Shown here piece after piece: positions 26,036 to 35,542 of a stretch of DNA of 64,000 nt. How positions within the stretch are numbered: the first letter of the stretch is position 1; each line of letters opens with the position of its first letter. A program made the translations under genes and the position numbers. This DNA is from Bacillus mobilis (GTDB lineage Bacteria; Bacillota; Bacilli; Bacillales; Bacillaceae_G): NCBI RefSeq assembly GCF_001884045.1, contig NZ_MACF01000130.1, forward strand, positions 1 through 64,000, given 5' to 3'. The notes beneath the pieces were generated by a model, which was not told where the DNA came from, ran no database searches, and saw only the letters and a program-made list of their open reading frames with translations.

Positions 26036-26626
26036 TTATTTCACTTCAACCATATGCACTTCTTCTACGTTAGAACCTCTCTTTATATCTGGGAAGATTT
26101 TTTCCTTTGGATTTTCTTTAAAGGCTGCTAATCCAATCGTTTTTACTGGTTCATTTATCTTTGTATATTCAGCATCACTAACAACTGCATACATATCTGT
26201 ATATTTACGCGCATCACCGATTACTACATTACCTTCATATTTCATTTTCTTTCCATCAATTACTACATCTTTTTGTTCCTCTTTAGCAAATACGATTCCC
26301 ACTTCATCTGAAACAGATGGCAATGCTTTAATTGGTTCCACATCTTCTTTTACTACCTTTTTCAGCATGTTTTCTTTTACCATTTTTTCAGCTGTTGTTT
26401 TATTCATAATTAAAACCTTTTTCTCATTAACCGTACCTAGTTTTGCTTCGAATTTACTTTGGGATTCAATTTTATCTTTATATTGGTCCATTGTTTTTTG
26501 AACGCCTGTTTCATCTCCGTACATAACAACGCCCTTTGCTTGTGGCGCAATCATATCCATAATCGAACAGCCACTAAATACGGCAGCTGACATAATCGCT
26601 ACGAGTCCTAATTTAACTTTTTTCAT
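26036..26626 (-). CDS. putative lipoprotein of unknown function
   Basis: 196 residues. The signal peptide carries a lipobox (AAVFSGC, Cys 20), so it should be anchored on the outer face of the membrane. The mature part is Lys/Glu/Val-rich with no Cys after the lipobox and no motif I recognise. The ATG at 26626 is chosen because AGGAGG lies nine bases upstream; an extended frame to 26689 has no ribosome binding site and spoils the signal peptide. It is monocistronic. Confidence 0.8.
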   Translation of the reverse strand: MKKVKLGLVAIMSAAVFSGCSIMDMIAPQAKGVVMYGDETGVQKTMDQYKDKIESQSKFEAKLGTVNEKKVLIMNKTTAEKMVKENMLKKVVKEDVEPIKALPSVSDEVGIVFAKEEQKDVVIDGKKMKYEGNVVIGDARKYTDMYAVVSDAEYTKINEPVKTIGLAAFKENPKEKIFPDIKRGSNVEEVHMVEVK

Positions 26627-26799
26627 TTGTATGCCTCCTAAAATCATAATTGCATCTCTTAGTTTAACGACAGTAGCTCGTTTTACCAATTCACTTTCCT
26701 TACAACAACATTACAATTTAGTAAGATTTCTCCCTAAAACTATTTTTTATATTTTTGCTATAATAGAGATTGTCATTTTAAAGATAAGGGGTTAGTTAT

Positions 26800-27645
26800 A
26801 TGAGCAATTCCCGTTCCATTTTATCTCAGCCAGAGTGGCGTATTGTAGATCAGTCTAGTTTGGGACCAACATTCCATGCATTGCAGTCATTCGCAATGGA
26901 TGACACGTTATGCACAAGTATTGGAAACGGTCAATCAGCTGCAACAATGCGTTCTTGGGTTCATCACAATACAATTGTTCTTGGCATTCAAGATTCACGC
27001 CTACCACACTTAGAAGAAGGTATTTCCTTTTTAAAGGAAAACAACTTCAATGTTATCGTTCGTAATTCCGGTGGACTTGCAGTCGTACTGGATGAAGGTG
27101 TTTTAAACGTATCGCTTTTATTCCAAGAGACGGAAAAAGGTATCGATATTGATCTTGGATACGATACAATGTGGCATTTAATTAAAGAAATGTTAAAAGA
27201 TTACGATGTTACAATCGAGGCAAAAGAAATTGTTGGTTCTTACTGTCCTGGTAGCTACGATTTAAGTATTCGCGATCAAAAATTCGCTGGCATTTCACAG
27301 CGCCGTATTCGCGGCGGTGTCGCTGTCCAAATTTATTTATGTGCTACAGGAAGTGGCTCTGAGCGTGCCGCACTCGTTCGTGATTTCTACAACCTAGCCA
27401 TTCAAGGAGAAGAAACGCGCTTTACGTATCCTGAAATTGTACCGAGCACGATGGCTTCACTTTCAGAATTACTTGGCGAAACCATTACAGTACAAGATTT
27501 AATGATGCGCCTTTTAAAAACATTGCAGCAATTCGCTCCAAAGTTAACACCATCTCAATTAACAATAGATGAAATACCTTTATATGAGATGAATTTACAA
27601 CGTATTATTGATCGTAACAATAAAGCACTTGGCTTAGAAAAATAA
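26800..27645 (+). CDS. lipL: octanoyl-[GcvH]:protein N-octanoyltransferase
   Basis: 281-residue LplA/LipB-fold amidotransferase. In the Bacillus lipoate pathway LipM octanoylates GcvH and LipL moves the octanoyl group to E2 subunits. Visible are '[20 protein letters not shown]' and the catalytic Cys 149 in '[13 protein letters not shown]', equivalent to Cys 150 of B. subtilis LipL. '[13 protein letters not shown]' forms part of the acyl pocket. GGGG lies upstream of the ATG. It is a single gene, convergent with pta, as in B. subtilis ywfL-ywfJ. Confidence 0.93.
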   Translation: MSNSRSILSQPEWRIVDQSSLGPTFHALQSFAMDDTLCTSIGNGQSAATMRSWVHHNTIVLGIQDSRLPHLEEGISFLKENNFNVIVRNSGGLAVVLDEGVLNVSLLFQETEKGIDIDLGYDTMWHLIKEMLKDYDVTIEAKEIVGSYCPGSYDLSIRDQKFAGISQRRIRGGVAVQIYLCATGSGSERAALVRDFYNLAIQGEETRFTYPEIVPSTMASLSELLGETITVQDLMMRLLKTLQQFAPKLTPSQLTIDEIPLYEMNLQRIIDRNNKALGLEK

Positions 27646-27678
27646 AGACCGTCGCTATTATAGCGACGGTCTTTATTT
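27642..27678. terminator. bidirectional terminator between lipL and pta
   Basis: Stem ATAAAGACCGTCGCTA / TAGCGACGGTCTTTAT. Confidence 0.9.
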
Positions 27679-27693
27679 CAATTCATTATAGAA

Positions 27694-28665
27694 TTAAAGT
27701 GCTTGAGCTGCTGTAATTAAAGCTAACTTGTACACTTCTTCTTCGTTACATCCACGAGATAGGTCATTTACAGGCATGTTTAAACCTTGTAAGATTGGTC
27801 CTACTGCTTCGAAGTTACCTAAGCGTTGAGCGATTTTGTAACCGATATTACCAGCTTCTAAGCTTGGGAATACGAATACGTTAGCATCACCTTTAATTGT
27901 AGAACCTGGAGCTTTTTTCTCAGCTACAGATGGTACGAATGCAGCATCGAATTGGAATTCTCCATCTAAAGTTAATTCTGGAGCCATTTCTTTTGCAATG
28001 CGAGTTGCTTCTACAACTTTTTCTGTTTCTGGTGATTTCGCAGAACCTTTTGTAGAGAAGCTTAACATAGCAACGCGTGGATCAATACCGAATAGTTCAG
28101 CAGTTTTCGCACTCTCGATACCAATTTCAGCTAAATCTTGGCTGTTTGGTGCAATGTTAATTGCGCAATCAGCGAATACATATTTCTCTTCTTCACGTAC
28201 CATGATGAATACGCCAGAAGTTTTTGTAACGCCTGGTTTTGTTTTGATGATTTGAAGTGCTGGACGAACTGTATCAGCTGTAGAGTGAGCTGCACCACTT
28301 ACTAAACCGTGTGCTTTGCCCATGTATACAAGCATTGTACCGAAGTAGTTTTCGTCTTTAAGGATTTTGCGAGCGTCTTCTTCAGTTGCTTTACCTTTAC
28401 GGCGTTCAACGAAAGATGCTACCATTGCATCCATTTCTTCGTATGTAGCTGGGTCGTAAATATCAACGCCTGCTAATGTTAAATTCATGCTAGCAGCTTT
28501 TGCGCTAATTTCTTCTTTATTACCAACTAAGATTGGTTGTACTAACTCTTCTTTTGCTAAACGCTCTGCAGCGCCTAAAATTCTTTCATCAGTTCCTTCA
28601 GGAAGTACGATAGAAATGCCTTTTCCTTGAACTTTTTCTTTTACTGTTGTAAATAAGTTGCTCAC
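27694..28665 (-). CDS. pta: phosphate acetyltransferase
   Basis: 323-residue enzyme that interconverts acetyl-CoA and acetyl phosphate in overflow metabolism, working with acetate kinase encoded elsewhere. Short PTA type with only the catalytic domain. Signatures: 'LPEGTDERILGAAERL' at the N-terminus, 'GLVSGAAHSTADTVRPALQI' and 'NVFVFPSLEAGNIGYKIAQR' near the C-terminus. GGAGGG lies upstream of the ATG. I looked for a CcpA site upstream and found none that was convincing. Divergent from hemQ. Confidence 0.96.
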   Translation of the reverse strand: MSNLFTTVKEKVQGKGISIVLPEGTDERILGAAERLAKEELVQPILVGNKEEISAKAASMNLTLAGVDIYDPATYEEMDAMVASFVERRKGKATEEDARKILKDENYFGTMLVYMGKAHGLVSGAAHSTADTVRPALQIIKTKPGVTKTSGVFIMVREEEKYVFADCAINIAPNSQDLAEIGIESAKTAELFGIDPRVAMLSFSTKGSAKSPETEKVVEATRIAKEMAPELTLDGEFQFDAAFVPSVAEKKAPGSTIKGDANVFVFPSLEAGNIGYKIAQRLGNFEAVGPILQGLNMPVNDLSRGCNEEEVYKLALITAAQAL

Positions 28666-28945
28666 GAATAAACCCTCCTACTTATGTTAAAAAAACTCTA
28701 TCTTTAAGAATACTGCTTTTCCTCTCTATTTTAAACTTATAGCTCCCAAAAAATAGATAAAATAAAAATGATTATATTTTCATAAAATTCAGCCTAGGAA
28801 TAACGCCCCTTTAAGCCTTGTCCCCTCCTATTTTCAAATAAACTTAAATGTGACAATTTTATGCGCCAAAGCTTTATATAGATGATTTTAAAACTATATA
28901 TGCTATAGTTAACGTGTAAAACTATCATTAACTGAGGTGAATAGA

Positions 28946-29689
28946 ATGAGTGAAGCAACAACAACGTTAGATGGCTGGTATTGTTTACATGATTTACGTT
29001 CTATTGATTGGGCTGCATGGAAAACATTATCTAGCGACGAACGCGGACAAGCTGTGTCTGAATTTTTAAATGTCGTTGAAAAATGGAACGAAGTATCTAC
29101 TGCGAAAAAAGGTAGTCATGCAATGTATACAGTTGTTGGCCAAAAAGCTGATATTATGCTTATGATTTTACGCCCAACAATGGAAGAGTTAAATGAAATT
29201 GAGACAGAATTGAATAAAACAACATTAGCTGAATATATGGTTCCTGCATACTCTTACGTATCTGTTGTTGAACTAAGCAACTACCTTCCAGCTGATGAAG
29301 ACCCATATCAAAACCCACAAATCTTAGCTCGCTTATATCCAGAACTACCAAAAGCAAATCACATTTGCTTCTACCCAATGGACAAGCGCCGCCAAGGTGA
29401 TGATAACTGGTACATGCTTCCGATGGAAGAACGTAAAAAAATGATGTACAGTCATAGTAAAATTGGTCGCCAGTACGCAGGTAAAGTACGCCAAGTTATT
29501 TCAGGATCTGTTGGATTCGACGATTTTGAGTGGGGCGTAACATTATTCGCTGACGATGTTCTTCAATTTAAAAAACTTATATATGAAATGCGCTTCGATG
29601 AAGTAAGTGCTCGTTATGGTGAATTCGGAACATTTTTCGTTGGAAACATTTTACCAGACGCAAAGGTAGAGAAATTTTTACACATATAA
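28946..29689 (+). CDS. hemQ: coproheme decarboxylase HemQ
   Basis: 247-residue chlorite-dismutase-like enzyme that oxidatively decarboxylates coproheme III to heme b in the coproporphyrin-dependent pathway of Gram-positives. The catalytic Tyr 143 lies in 'FYPMDK', and the probable axial His is His 170 in 'MYSHSKIGR'. The ATG at 28946 is preferred over the GTG at 28937 because GAGGTGA would otherwise overlap the start. The stop codon TAA is part of the ATAAA that forms the boundary of a bcr1-like repeat, so the repeat seems to have inserted at the stop codon without truncating the protein. Confidence 0.95.
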   Translation: MSEATTTLDGWYCLHDLRSIDWAAWKTLSSDERGQAVSEFLNVVEKWNEVSTAKKGSHAMYTVVGQKADIMLMILRPTMEELNEIETELNKTTLAEYMVPAYSYVSVVELSNYLPADEDPYQNPQILARLYPELPKANHICFYPMDKRRQGDDNWYMLPMEERKKMMYSHSKIGRQYAGKVRQVISGSVGFDDFEWGVTLFADDVLQFKKLIYEMRFDEVSARYGEFGTFFVGNILPDAKVEKFLHI

Positions 29690-29841
29690 AGTGAAACTTT
29701 AATCAGTGGGGATTTTGTTCATCCCCACTGATTATTAGTTGAACCAATCGGGCTTTTACGGGCAGTTGATCGCCCACCTAACCTCCTTGCTTTCGCTTAA
29801 TTTTGAGGTGGGGATCTTACTGCCCGTTAATGCGGGGTAAA
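29686..29841 (-). repeat. bcr1-like dispersed repeat at the hemQ stop codon
   Basis: 156 bp, reverse orientation relative to 25054-25208 and clearly homologous along its whole length. Terminal pentamers on the minus strand are TTTAC and TTTAT. It contains paired segments CCCCACTGATTAAAG / CTTTAATCAGTGGGG and GCCCGTTAATGCGGGGT. It separates hemQ from the terminator at 29846-29876. Confidence 0.82.
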
Positions 29842-29845
29842 TCGT

Positions 29846-29876
29846 GAAAAAGGAACGAAATTCGTTCCTTTTTTTA
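29846..29876 (+). terminator. hemQ terminator (displaced by the repeat)
   Basis: Stem AAAAAGGAACGAA / TTCGTTCCTTTTT. It lies about 160 bases after the hemQ stop codon, just past the repeat. Confidence 0.8.
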
Positions 29877-30042
29877 TTACCTTCTATATTTCTCTTCAAA
29901 AAACTGCTTTTCTCCGCAAATTTGAACAAAAATCGACAAATTCCTTTCAAATTCCTTACAAAATTGTAACCTTTCTATATCCAAATTTATGCTAAAATGG
30001 TACGAGCTACATGCTAATAACGATGCGAAGGTGATAATCTAT

Positions 30043-31314
30043 ATGAAGAAAATCTTGTCTATTTTACTAGTGTTTTTATTGTCAATTTCTTCCTTAGGAG
30101 TAACAACATCCCATGCGGAAGAAAAAATACACATTGAGGCCGCTGCTGCACTTCTATTTGATGCAGATACAGGAAAAATACTGCATGAACAAAATCCAGA
30201 TGAATTGCTAGCTATCGCTAGTATGTCAAAACTAATTGTTGTTTATGCTGTATTAGAAGCAATTAAAGAAGGAAAAATCACTTGGGATACAAAGGTAAAC
30301 ATTTCTGATTACGCTTATGAAGTTTCACGTAATAATGAATTCTCTAACGTTCCGTTTGAAAAGGGACGTCAGTATACTGTAAGAGAATTATATCATTCAA
30401 TCGTTATCTTCTCTGCAAACGGATCTAGTATTGCCTTAGCAGAACTTCTTGCAGGAAGTGAGAAAAACTTCTTAAATCTTGCAAATGAACATGCAAAAAA
30501 ACTAGGGTTAAAGAAATATAAATTTGTTAACGCTACGGGGTTAAACAACGCTGACTTAAAGGGAAAACATCCTGAAGGAACAGATCCAAATGGAGAAAAT
30601 TCCATGTCAGCTCGCGATATGGGTATGCTTTCAAAAGCAATGATTACAAAGTATCCAGAAATGCTAGAGGATACAAAACAAAGATTTAGAAACTTTCCAG
30701 ATAATCATCCGAAACCAATTCGTATGGAAAACTGGAACTGGATGTTACCAGGTGCTGCTTTCTCTTATGAAGGAACAGATGGTTTAAAAACTGGTAGTTC
30801 TGATACCGCTGGATACGGATTCACTATTACAGCAAAACGTGGCGACTTACGCCTTATTTCAGTAATTATTAAAACAAAATCAATGGACGAACGTTTCACT
30901 GAATCTCGTGCATTAATTGAATATGGATTTAATAACTTTGAAAAACAAAAATTAAAAGTTGATAAGCACAATACAATCTCTGTAGTAAAAGGTAAAGAAG
31001 ATCAAGTAACTGTTGCACCTGAAAAAGAAATAACAGTCATTGCGAAAAAGGGTGACAAATCACCTTACAAAATTTCTACTGAAGCGGATAAATCACTCGC
31101 TGAAGATGGACATTTAGTCGCTCCTGTTAAGAAGGATGCAAAGGTAGGTTCCATCGTTCTAGAACCGACTGATAAATATGGATTCTTAGATGGAAATAAA
31201 AATATGAAAGTTACTGCAAAAACGACAGAAGAAGTTGAAAAAGCAAATTGGTTCGTATTAACAATGCGCTCTATTGGAGATTTCTTCTCAAACTTATGGT
31301 CTAAAGTATTTTAA
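30043..31314 (+). CDS. D-alanyl-D-alanine carboxypeptidase (PBP5-like)
   Basis: 423-residue exported S11 peptidase that trims the terminal D-Ala of peptidoglycan stem peptides. Signal peptide (about 1-25, cleavage after SHA), catalytic domain with S-M-S-K, S-A-N and K-T-G-S motifs, then a PBP5 C-terminal beta domain (about 280-370) and a hydrophobic/amphipathic tail (WFVLTMRSIGDFFSNL) for membrane attachment. The ATG at 30043 follows GAAGGTGAT; an upstream frame to 29989 lacks a ribosome binding site. It could be a vegetative or sporulation (DacF/DacB-like) enzyme; the sequence alone does not decide. Confidence 0.9.
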   Translation: MKKILSILLVFLLSISSLGVTTSHAEEKIHIEAAAALLFDADTGKILHEQNPDELLAIASMSKLIVVYAVLEAIKEGKITWDTKVNISDYAYEVSRNNEFSNVPFEKGRQYTVRELYHSIVIFSANGSSIALAELLAGSEKNFLNLANEHAKKLGLKKYKFVNATGLNNADLKGKHPEGTDPNGENSMSARDMGMLSKAMITKYPEMLEDTKQRFRNFPDNHPKPIRMENWNWMLPGAAFSYEGTDGLKTGSSDTAGYGFTITAKRGDLRLISVIIKTKSMDERFTESRALIEYGFNNFEKQKLKVDKHNTISVVKGKEDQVTVAPEKEITVIAKKGDKSPYKISTEADKSLAEDGHLVAPVKKDAKVGSIVLEPTDKYGFLDGNKNMKVTAKTTEEVEKANWFVLTMRSIGDFFSNLWSKVF

Positions 31315-31318
31315 TGAT

Positions 31319-31348
31319 GAAAAGCTAGCTCACGCTAGCTTTTTTTAT
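31319..31348 (+). terminator. terminator of the carboxypeptidase gene
   Basis: Stem AAAGCTAGC / GCTAGCTTT followed by a T-run. Confidence 0.85.
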
Positions 31349-31381
31349 TTTCCTCCCTCCATGTAAAACTTCGTTTGGTTG

Positions 31382-31410
31382 TCATATCTGAGTCCTTTTT
31401 CTCATACGTA
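31382..31410 (+). promoter_or_regulatory. candidate sigma-E promoter of cwlJ-gerQ
   Basis: TCATATC (31382-31388), a 14-base spacer and CATACGTA (31403-31410) resemble the sigma-E consensus (ATATT / CATACA-T). Mother-cell expression of cwlJ and gerQ is known in B. subtilis. Confidence 0.5.
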
Positions 31411-31489
31411 TGAACTAGTAATTGTTACACACTCCATCTAGAGATAAACCTCTTTCCACAAGGTATTCCAAAAAGAGAGGTGACACATA

Positions 31490-31912
31490 ATGGGCGTTAT
31501 TGCTTATAACGAAGAAGATGTAAAGTTGTTAGCTAGGCTGATGCGTGCTGAAGCTGAAGGAGAAGGTCAACAGGGGATGTTGATGGTCGGAAATGTTGGG
31601 GTAAATCGTGTCCGCGGAAATTGTTTAGACTTTAAAAAAATACGTAATTTACGTCAAATGGTTTATCAAAATCCTGGTGGTTTTGAGGCAACACAAAAAG
31701 GGTATTTTTATCAACGTGCAAGGGAACAAGATATCGCTTTAGCAAGGCGAACGATTCAAGGACAACGTTTTTGGCCTGCCAATTTTGCTTTATGGTTTTT
31801 TAGACCGGAAGGCCCTTGTCCATCAACTTGGTATAATCAACAAAACTCTGGTCGCTTCAAAAAGCACTGCTTCTTCCAGCCATCTGGCGAAGATTGTCCT
31901 AGCGTATATTAA
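31490..31912 (+). CDS. cwlJ: spore cortex-lytic cell wall hydrolase CwlJ
   Basis: 140-residue SleB/CwlJ-family hydrolase without signal peptide or peptidoglycan-binding domain, which distinguishes CwlJ from SleB. The catalytic region is 'LLARLMRAEAEGEGQQG' followed by 'GNVGVNRV'; the C-terminal half ends in a Trp/Phe/Cys-rich segment. CwlJ sits in the spore coat/cortex and, triggered by Ca-dipicolinate, degrades cortex during germination. AGAGGTGA precedes the ATG. gerQ, needed for CwlJ to assemble, follows 27 bases downstream as in B. subtilis. Confidence 0.93.
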   Translation: MGVIAYNEEDVKLLARLMRAEAEGEGQQGMLMVGNVGVNRVRGNCLDFKKIRNLRQMVYQNPGGFEATQKGYFYQRAREQDIALARRTIQGQRFWPANFALWFFRPEGPCPSTWYNQQNSGRFKKHCFFQPSGEDCPSVY

Positions 31913-31939
31913 GGATTGATAATGAGGAGGGATTTTTGA

Positions 31940-32368
31940 ATGGCACAGCAACAAAACCCGTATTACGGAACAGGTTTCTATCAACCATCTGGAACTTATG
32001 TACAACCGCAGCAAATGACTCCACAACAACAGCAACAACAGCAAGCAATGCAACAACAAGCGGCGCAAGCTCAATATGCTGTTTCTCAAGGCATGTTACC
32101 ATTAGAACAATCCTATATTGAAAATATCCTTCGTTTAAACAAGGGTAAGCAAGCTACGGTTGTAATGACTTATGAACGTGGTAGCTCACTCGGTACCCAA
32201 TCGTATACAGGTATTATCGAAGCAGCTGGTCGTGATCATATTGTAATTAGTGAGCCACAATCAGGGAAACGTTTTTTACTATTAATGATTTACTTAGATT
32301 ATGTGGAATTCCCAGAAGAAATTACGTATTTACCTAGTCAACAAGCAACTTATGCTCCAAGACCATAA
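31940..32368 (+). CDS. gerQ: spore coat protein GerQ
   Basis: 142-residue coat protein. The N-terminal third is a low-complexity Gln/Pro/Tyr region with a Gln run near residues 28-45, the kind of segment cross-linked by transglutaminase in B. subtilis GerQ. The C-terminal domain (about 55-130, 'LPLEQSYIENILRLNKGK') is the conserved GerQ fold. It is required for CwlJ localisation in the coat and is co-transcribed with cwlJ. GAGGAGGGA precedes the ATG. Confidence 0.93.
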   Translation: MAQQQNPYYGTGFYQPSGTYVQPQQMTPQQQQQQQAMQQQAAQAQYAVSQGMLPLEQSYIENILRLNKGKQATVVMTYERGSSLGTQSYTGIIEAAGRDHIVISEPQSGKRFLLLMIYLDYVEFPEEITYLPSQQATYAPRP

Positions 32369-32400
32369 AAAAAGCTGGCATATGCCAGCTTTTGTTTTTT
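32367..32400. terminator. terminator between gerQ and ywdK
   Basis: Stem AAAAGCTGGCA / TGCCAGCTTTT followed by a T-run, between convergent genes. Confidence 0.85.
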
Positions 32401-32767
32401 ATAACCCTTTTACAACTGCAGTTCCGACTAAGATCCACGCTACGATAAAAGCTACACCACCAAGAGGTGTAATTGGGCCAAAGAACTTAATACCTGTCGT
32501 ACTTAATGCATACAAACTGCCTGAAAACATAATAATCCCAGCTACCATAAGCCAGCCAGCAGTAGTTAAAAGTGATGATTGAATTTTATCCATTAATAAA
32601 GCAACTACGAATAGTCCACCTGCATGAAACATTTGATATGTAACACCTGTTTTCCAAACTTCTAACATTTTTGCAGAAACTTTATTTTCTAAACCATGTG
32701 CTCCAAAAGCCCCTAAAGCAACAGATAGCCCTGCTGCAATACAACCTAGTAAAAAGAAAATTTTCAT
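32399..32767 (-). CDS. ywdK: DUF423 membrane protein YwdK
   Basis: 122-residue integral membrane protein with four predicted helices. DUF423 signature 'LSVALGAFGAHGLE' in the first helix region, and 'MFHAGGLF' in the second. Its position between gerQ and ywdI/ywdJ matches B. subtilis. Function is unknown. AGGGGAA lies upstream of the ATG. Confidence 0.88.
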   Translation of the reverse strand: MKIFFLLGCIAAGLSVALGAFGAHGLENKVSAKMLEVWKTGVTYQMFHAGGLFVVALLMDKIQSSLLTTAGWLMVAGIIMFSGSLYALSTTGIKFFGPITPLGGVAFIVAWILVGTAVVKGL

Positions 32768-32832
32768 CTTAATTCCCCTTTTTTTACCTTTATCATAAGC
32801 AATTTTTTCATATAAGCCAAACGATTTATCTT

Positions 32833-33120
32833 CTAGAAATCAAATAAAGAATTACCGTTTGCACCTTCTTCTTTTATATAAACAGGCTCTCCAGAAACCG
32901 GCATAACTGGTTGAACTGTCGTCATAGGCTGAGATCCAATTACTTGCGATGGAATCTCAGGTTCTCTATACATAGAAGGCTCAGCTTGTTCATCTAATAA
33001 TAAATCACATAACGCTCGCACAACTAATAAATGCGCTTTTGATTGTTGTCCTTCACTGCTTTTTGCCTTTGCAATTTCATTCGCCATTTTATTTAAAATC
33101 TTATCGCTCGATATTTGCAT
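32833..33120 (-). CDS. ywdI: YwdI-family small protein
   Basis: 95-residue soluble protein, helical in the N-terminal half ('SSDKILNKMANEIAKAK', 'KAHLLVVRALCDLLLDEQ'), then a Pro/Met/Val-rich low-complexity tail. Matched to B. subtilis YwdI mainly by neighbourhood and size. It starts six bases after the potassium-channel gene on the same strand and is probably its operon partner. Function is unknown. Confidence 0.75.
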   Translation of the reverse strand: MQISSDKILNKMANEIAKAKSSEGQQSKAHLLVVRALCDLLLDEQAEPSMYREPEIPSQVIGSQPMTTVQPVMPVSGEPVYIKEEGANGNSLFDF

Positions 33121-33126
33121 TCCTTG

Positions 33127-34119
33127 TCACCTCATACTTTGTAGTTCTTTCTCAAATTGTCCCAGCTTCTCTACTGAACCAAACACTATTATCATATCAT
33201 GTTCTTGTAGTTTTTCCTGCCCAGTCGGATTATGTATAACATTCCCATTTCTCAAAATCGCTAAAATTGTTACATCAAATTGATTTCTCACATCGCTCTC
33301 TAGTAACGATTTACTAGCTAAAATAGAGCCCTCGCCAACTGCAATTTCTTCAATTACAAATGACTGCTCCACGCCATACAGTACTGTATCAATATAATGA
33401 ACTGTTAGTGGATTCGCAATACCTTTTGCAATATGAATTCCTGCCATGCTAGATGGATTAATCACCTTATTTGCCCCAGCCCGCTTCAATTTGTCTTCAG
33501 TTTCTGGTTTTTCTGCTCTTGCCACAATTTTAATTGCATCGTTTAATCCTCTTGCCGTTAATGTAATAAATACATTTTCAGCATCATTTGCTACGATGGC
33601 AACTAAACCAGCTGCCTTCGAAATTCCAGCATGATGTAACACTTCGTCTTCCGTTGCATCTCCGTGTACATACAAAAGTTTTTCCTTCTCTAATATGCTT
33701 TCATCTTTATCCACAACGACAAATGGAATTTTCTTTTCTTGCAATTCATGTACAACTTGAAGCCCTACTCTACCACAACCACATACAATAATATGATTTT
33801 GTAACTGTGCTATTTGCTTATCCATCTTCTTCCTCCGCACTGCATGAAATAAATTCCCTTCAATAATCATAGCTGCCACTACACCAATCGCATACGTAAC
33901 AATGCCGACTCCAACCGGTATGATAAGAAGCGCAAAAACTTTTCCTGCCTTTGTTACAGGAACAGCATCTCCATATCCAACAGTTAATACAGTAATCATC
34001 GTCATCCAAAATGCTTGAAACAAACTAATCTCTTCGATCGCCATAAATCCTAACGTTCCTAGAATTACAACGAAGGTCATACATATAACGGCTATCCATA
34101 ATTGCTTACGTGCATTCAT
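33127..34119 (-). CDS. potassium channel protein with RCK (TrkA-N/C) domains
   Basis: 330 residues. Two helices flank a pore loop with the K+ filter 'TVGYGD' (about 45-50), followed by an RCK N-domain with Rossmann motif 'IVCGCGRVGLQ' and an RCK C-domain (about 250-330). The layout matches MthK-type and YugO-type ligand-gated potassium channels. The ATG at 34119 is preferred, though a TTG at 34131 is possible; neither has a strong ribosome binding site. Probably co-transcribed with ywdI. Confidence 0.88.
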   Translation of the reverse strand: MNARKQLWIAVICMTFVVILGTLGFMAIEEISLFQAFWMTMITVLTVGYGDAVPVTKAGKVFALLIIPVGVGIVTYAIGVVAAMIIEGNLFHAVRRKKMDKQIAQLQNHIIVCGCGRVGLQVVHELQEKKIPFVVVDKDESILEKEKLLYVHGDATEDEVLHHAGISKAAGLVAIVANDAENVFITLTARGLNDAIKIVARAEKPETEDKLKRAGANKVINPSSMAGIHIAKGIANPLTVHYIDTVLYGVEQSFVIEEIAVGEGSILASKSLLESDVRNQFDVTILAILRNGNVIHNPTGQEKLQEHDMIIVFGSVEKLGQFEKELQSMR

Positions 34120-34214
34120 ATCGTGTTTCAACTCTTTTCTCTATCTACAATCTTTGCCAGTGCAAATGAAATACATATATACTAGATACGGAATCTATGA
34201 AAGAGGTTGATATA

Positions 34215-35498
34215 ATGAAAACATTTCTTTCCGCCTTACAATGGGCGCTATTTATTTTAGCTGGGAGCCTTATTGTACCAATTAGCGTCGCAACTAATTA
34301 TGGTCTCGATGGCGCTGAAGCTATTGCATTCGTACAAAGAACATTATTTGTTCTTGGCTTTGCTGGCCTACTGCAAGCTATATTTGGGCATAAACTTCCT
34401 ATTCAAGAAGGTCCAGCAGGCCTTTGGTGGGGGATTTTCTCCCTTTATGCAAGTTTAGGTGTCGTATTATTTGGATCCAGCAATGAAACGCTGAAAGTCC
34501 TTCAGTATGCCTTCCTATTAAGTGGAATCATTTGTATTATTCTTAGCGTTTTTGGACTCATCGATAAACTAGTTCGCTATTTTACACCGACAGTCATTGG
34601 AACATATTTATTTCTTCTTGTCGCGCAACTTAGCGGTTCCTTCCTAAAAGGAATGTTCGGCCTTGACGGACAACATACAGAAGTACAAGCTAACGTATTT
34701 ATTCTTTCACTCATTGTTATTTTACTATCCTTTTTCATCATGAAGCTACCTATTATTGGACAATATTCCGTTCTTTTCAGTATCGTCTGCGGCTGGATAT
34801 TATTCGCATGCTTCGGATTATCTAATCCAGTAACGCCTGTGACCGATATAATCCGTTTTCCGTCTCTGTTTGTTTTCGGAATGCCTCGTATTGAATGGAA
34901 CATGGCAATTACGGTAGTTTTCGTTACACTATTACTTCTAACAAATATGTTGGCAAGTATTCGCGTTGTCCAAAAGATTGTCTCTAAGTATGAAAAAAAT
35001 GCAGCACCAGATCGCTTCAAACAAGCCGGCATTATAACAGGAATCAATCAATTGCTAGGGGGTCTTTTTTCAGCTATTGGACCTGTCGCCATTTCTGGAT
35101 CAGCAGGCTTTATCGCAACGACTAATATTTATAAGCGACTCCCATTTATGTTAGGATCAAGCTTTATTATTCTCGTTAGTATATTCCCGAAGATTACTTC
35201 ATTCTTTGCGGCAATCCCTGTCGCAGTCGGATATGCTGCCATTTATCCTGTATTTGCAAGCATGATTGGTCTTGCCTTTCGCGAATATGAAACAGTACAA
35301 GATAAAGAACGATTGTTTAAAGTAGCAGGTCTTTCAATCTTTACAGGAGTCGGGGTTATGTTCGTTCCAGCAGGGGCATTTTCTACGCTCCCACCATTTT
35401 TAGCATCGTTTTTAAGTAACGGTCTCGTTCTTGGATCTGTAATGGCAATTTTACTTGAAATACTATTTTCTCGTTCAACAGAAAAACAACCATCGTAA
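34215..35498 (+). CDS. ywdJ: NCS2 purine/pyrimidine permease (YwdJ)
   Basis: 427-residue membrane transporter with about 12-14 helices. NCS2 family features are 'GPAGLWWGIFSLYASLG' in an early helix and 'GPVAISGSAGFIATTNIYKR' around the binding region. B. subtilis YwdJ occupies the same place. It should take up a nucleobase with protons, but the substrate is not assigned. The start at 34215 is chosen because AAAGAGGTTGA lies directly upstream; the ATG at 34197 would overlap it. Confidence 0.85.
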   Translation: MKTFLSALQWALFILAGSLIVPISVATNYGLDGAEAIAFVQRTLFVLGFAGLLQAIFGHKLPIQEGPAGLWWGIFSLYASLGVVLFGSSNETLKVLQYAFLLSGIICIILSVFGLIDKLVRYFTPTVIGTYLFLLVAQLSGSFLKGMFGLDGQHTEVQANVFILSLIVILLSFFIMKLPIIGQYSVLFSIVCGWILFACFGLSNPVTPVTDIIRFPSLFVFGMPRIEWNMAITVVFVTLLLLTNMLASIRVVQKIVSKYEKNAAPDRFKQAGIITGINQLLGGLFSAIGPVAISGSAGFIATTNIYKRLPFMLGSSFIILVSIFPKITSFFAAIPVAVGYAAIYPVFASMIGLAFREYETVQDKERLFKVAGLSIFTGVGVMFVPAGAFSTLPPFLASFLSNGLVLGSVMAILLEILFSRSTEKQPS

Positions 35499-35542
35499 AT
35501 TGGAAAACTTCCATTATTGCACTCTATCTTTAGAGTTGTTAC

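Noticed and set aside
28740-28770. Possible CcpA cre site upstream of pta
   Set aside because: The TGAAAATATAATCA-like sequence lacks the central CG required in cre.
34577-35047. 156-codon open frame opposite ywdJ
   Set aside because: Antisense shadow of a clear NCS2 permease.
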